Source of the DNA: Mycolicibacterium madagascariense
GTDB lineage: Bacteria; Actinomycetota; Actinomycetes; Mycobacteriales; Mycobacteriaceae
Length of the DNA stretch: 64,000 nucleotides
Direction of reading: 5' to 3'
NCBI RefSeq assembly: GCF_010729665.1
Contig: NZ_AP022610.1
Location: forward strand, 3,038,001 to 3,102,000
Both the position numbers and the translations under genes were made by a program. This document shows positions 63,803-64,000 of the stretch, in pieces. The notes below the pieces were generated by a model. That model saw only the letters and a list, made by a program, of their open reading frames with translations. It ran no database searches and was not told the origin of the DNA. How positions within the stretch are numbered: position 1 is the first letter of the stretch; each line of letters starts with the position of its first letter.

Positions 63803-64000
63803 TCAGAGCGTGCCGAACAGCTCGATCGCATTGCCGTCGGGATCGGCGATGAACATCCAGCCCATCCCGGGCACCGGCGCGAACTCGGTGGGCGGCTCGA
63901 CCACGGCGTAGCCCGCGGCTTCGACGTCGGCCGCGACCTCGCGCAGGTTCTGCACGCCGATGGTGACGTAGCGCAACCCCGCCTGCGCCCGGCCGCCACC
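63803..64000 (-). CDS. VOC-family (glyoxalase/bleomycin resistance) protein, truncated by the window edge
   Basis: The last 65 residues are present, read from the edge at 64000 to TGA at 63803-63805: LRYVTIGVQNLREVAADVE, EAAGYAVVEPPTEF, VPGMGWMFIADPDGNAIELFG. The terminal DPDGNAIELF carries the VOC metal Glu. The start and the first betaalpha-beta module lie beyond the window. Function unknown. Confidence 0.85.
   Translation of the reverse strand, partial: GGGRAQAGLRYVTIGVQNLREVAADVEAAGYAVVEPPTEFAPVPGMGWMFIADPDGNAIELFGTL

Overview
The window is high-GC DNA (about two thirds G+C) with tightly packed genes, many GTG starts and 4-base stop/start overlaps. Its marker genes point to a mycobacterium, most likely a fast-growing environmental Mycolicibacterium-type species: furA-katG with a leaderless furA, a RipD-type NlpC/P60 protein without catalytic residues, an R2-like ligand-binding oxidase with the M. 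tuberculosis ligand numbering, an LmeA-family protein, a PknB-like kinase, a cutinase-like protein, a fatty-acyl-AMP ligase and a type III PKS. The species cannot be fixed from this alone. No rRNA, tRNA, CRISPR array, insertion sequence or prophage was seen.

Layout. 0-5.5 kb: TetR regulator with an operator-rich promoter, an epoxide-hydrolase-like enzyme, a PrpD-family protein, a LysR regulator and a nitronate monooxygenase; then a decayed luciferase-like monooxygenase tail. 6-11 kb: secreted and envelope proteins (a collagen-like Gly-Pro-rich protein, a small Cys protein, a DUF4239 membrane protein, a PknB-like kinase with one PASTA domain, an LGFP lipoprotein, a CBM2 protein). 11-26 kb: regulators next to short-chain dehydrogenases (an XRE/MmyB-like protein, a MarR and a TetR regulator facing redox genes), a UbiA prenyltransferase divergent from an O-methyltransferase, MFS and amino-acid transporters, an HD-domain (PhnZ-like) oxygenase candidate, a serine hydrolase. 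25.5-28.1 kb: Pro-rich secreted protein, S4 RNA-binding protein, LmeA-family protein, small secreted protein.

28.1-40.2 kb is an organosulfur and nitrogen scavenging island. One arm (minus strand) is metN-metI-metQ plus a DszA/NtaA-type monooxygenase. The other arm (plus strand) is a second DszA/NtaA-type monooxygenase, ssuD and an SfnB-like flavoprotein. Between them lies a glutamine-synthetase-like ligase, a nitrilase and a FadR-type GntR regulator. An identical 19-bp element sits at the promoters of both the ligase and the regulator gene, so autoregulation and co-regulation are likely.

40-50.5 kb: methyltransferase, stand-alone fatty-acyl-AMP ligase, MDR reductase, ripD, tenA, R2lox, tpx, then a three-gene overlapping operon (type III PKS, ICMT-like methyltransferase, FAD-dependent reductase/hydroxylase) with the gene content of alkylresorcinol/alkylquinone clusters and two copies of a spaced inverted repeat upstream. 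50.7-55.2 kb: cutinase, a MenC-like protein that has lost its catalytic residues, furA-katG. 55.9-59.1 kb: a complete URC-type uracil catabolism operon (GTP-cyclohydrolase-II-like, DUF1688/URC4, uracil phosphoribosyltransferase). The end holds an acyltransferase/SGNH pair, a Rieske lipoprotein, an alkaline-phosphatase-superfamily hydrolase, yaaA and a truncated VOC protein.
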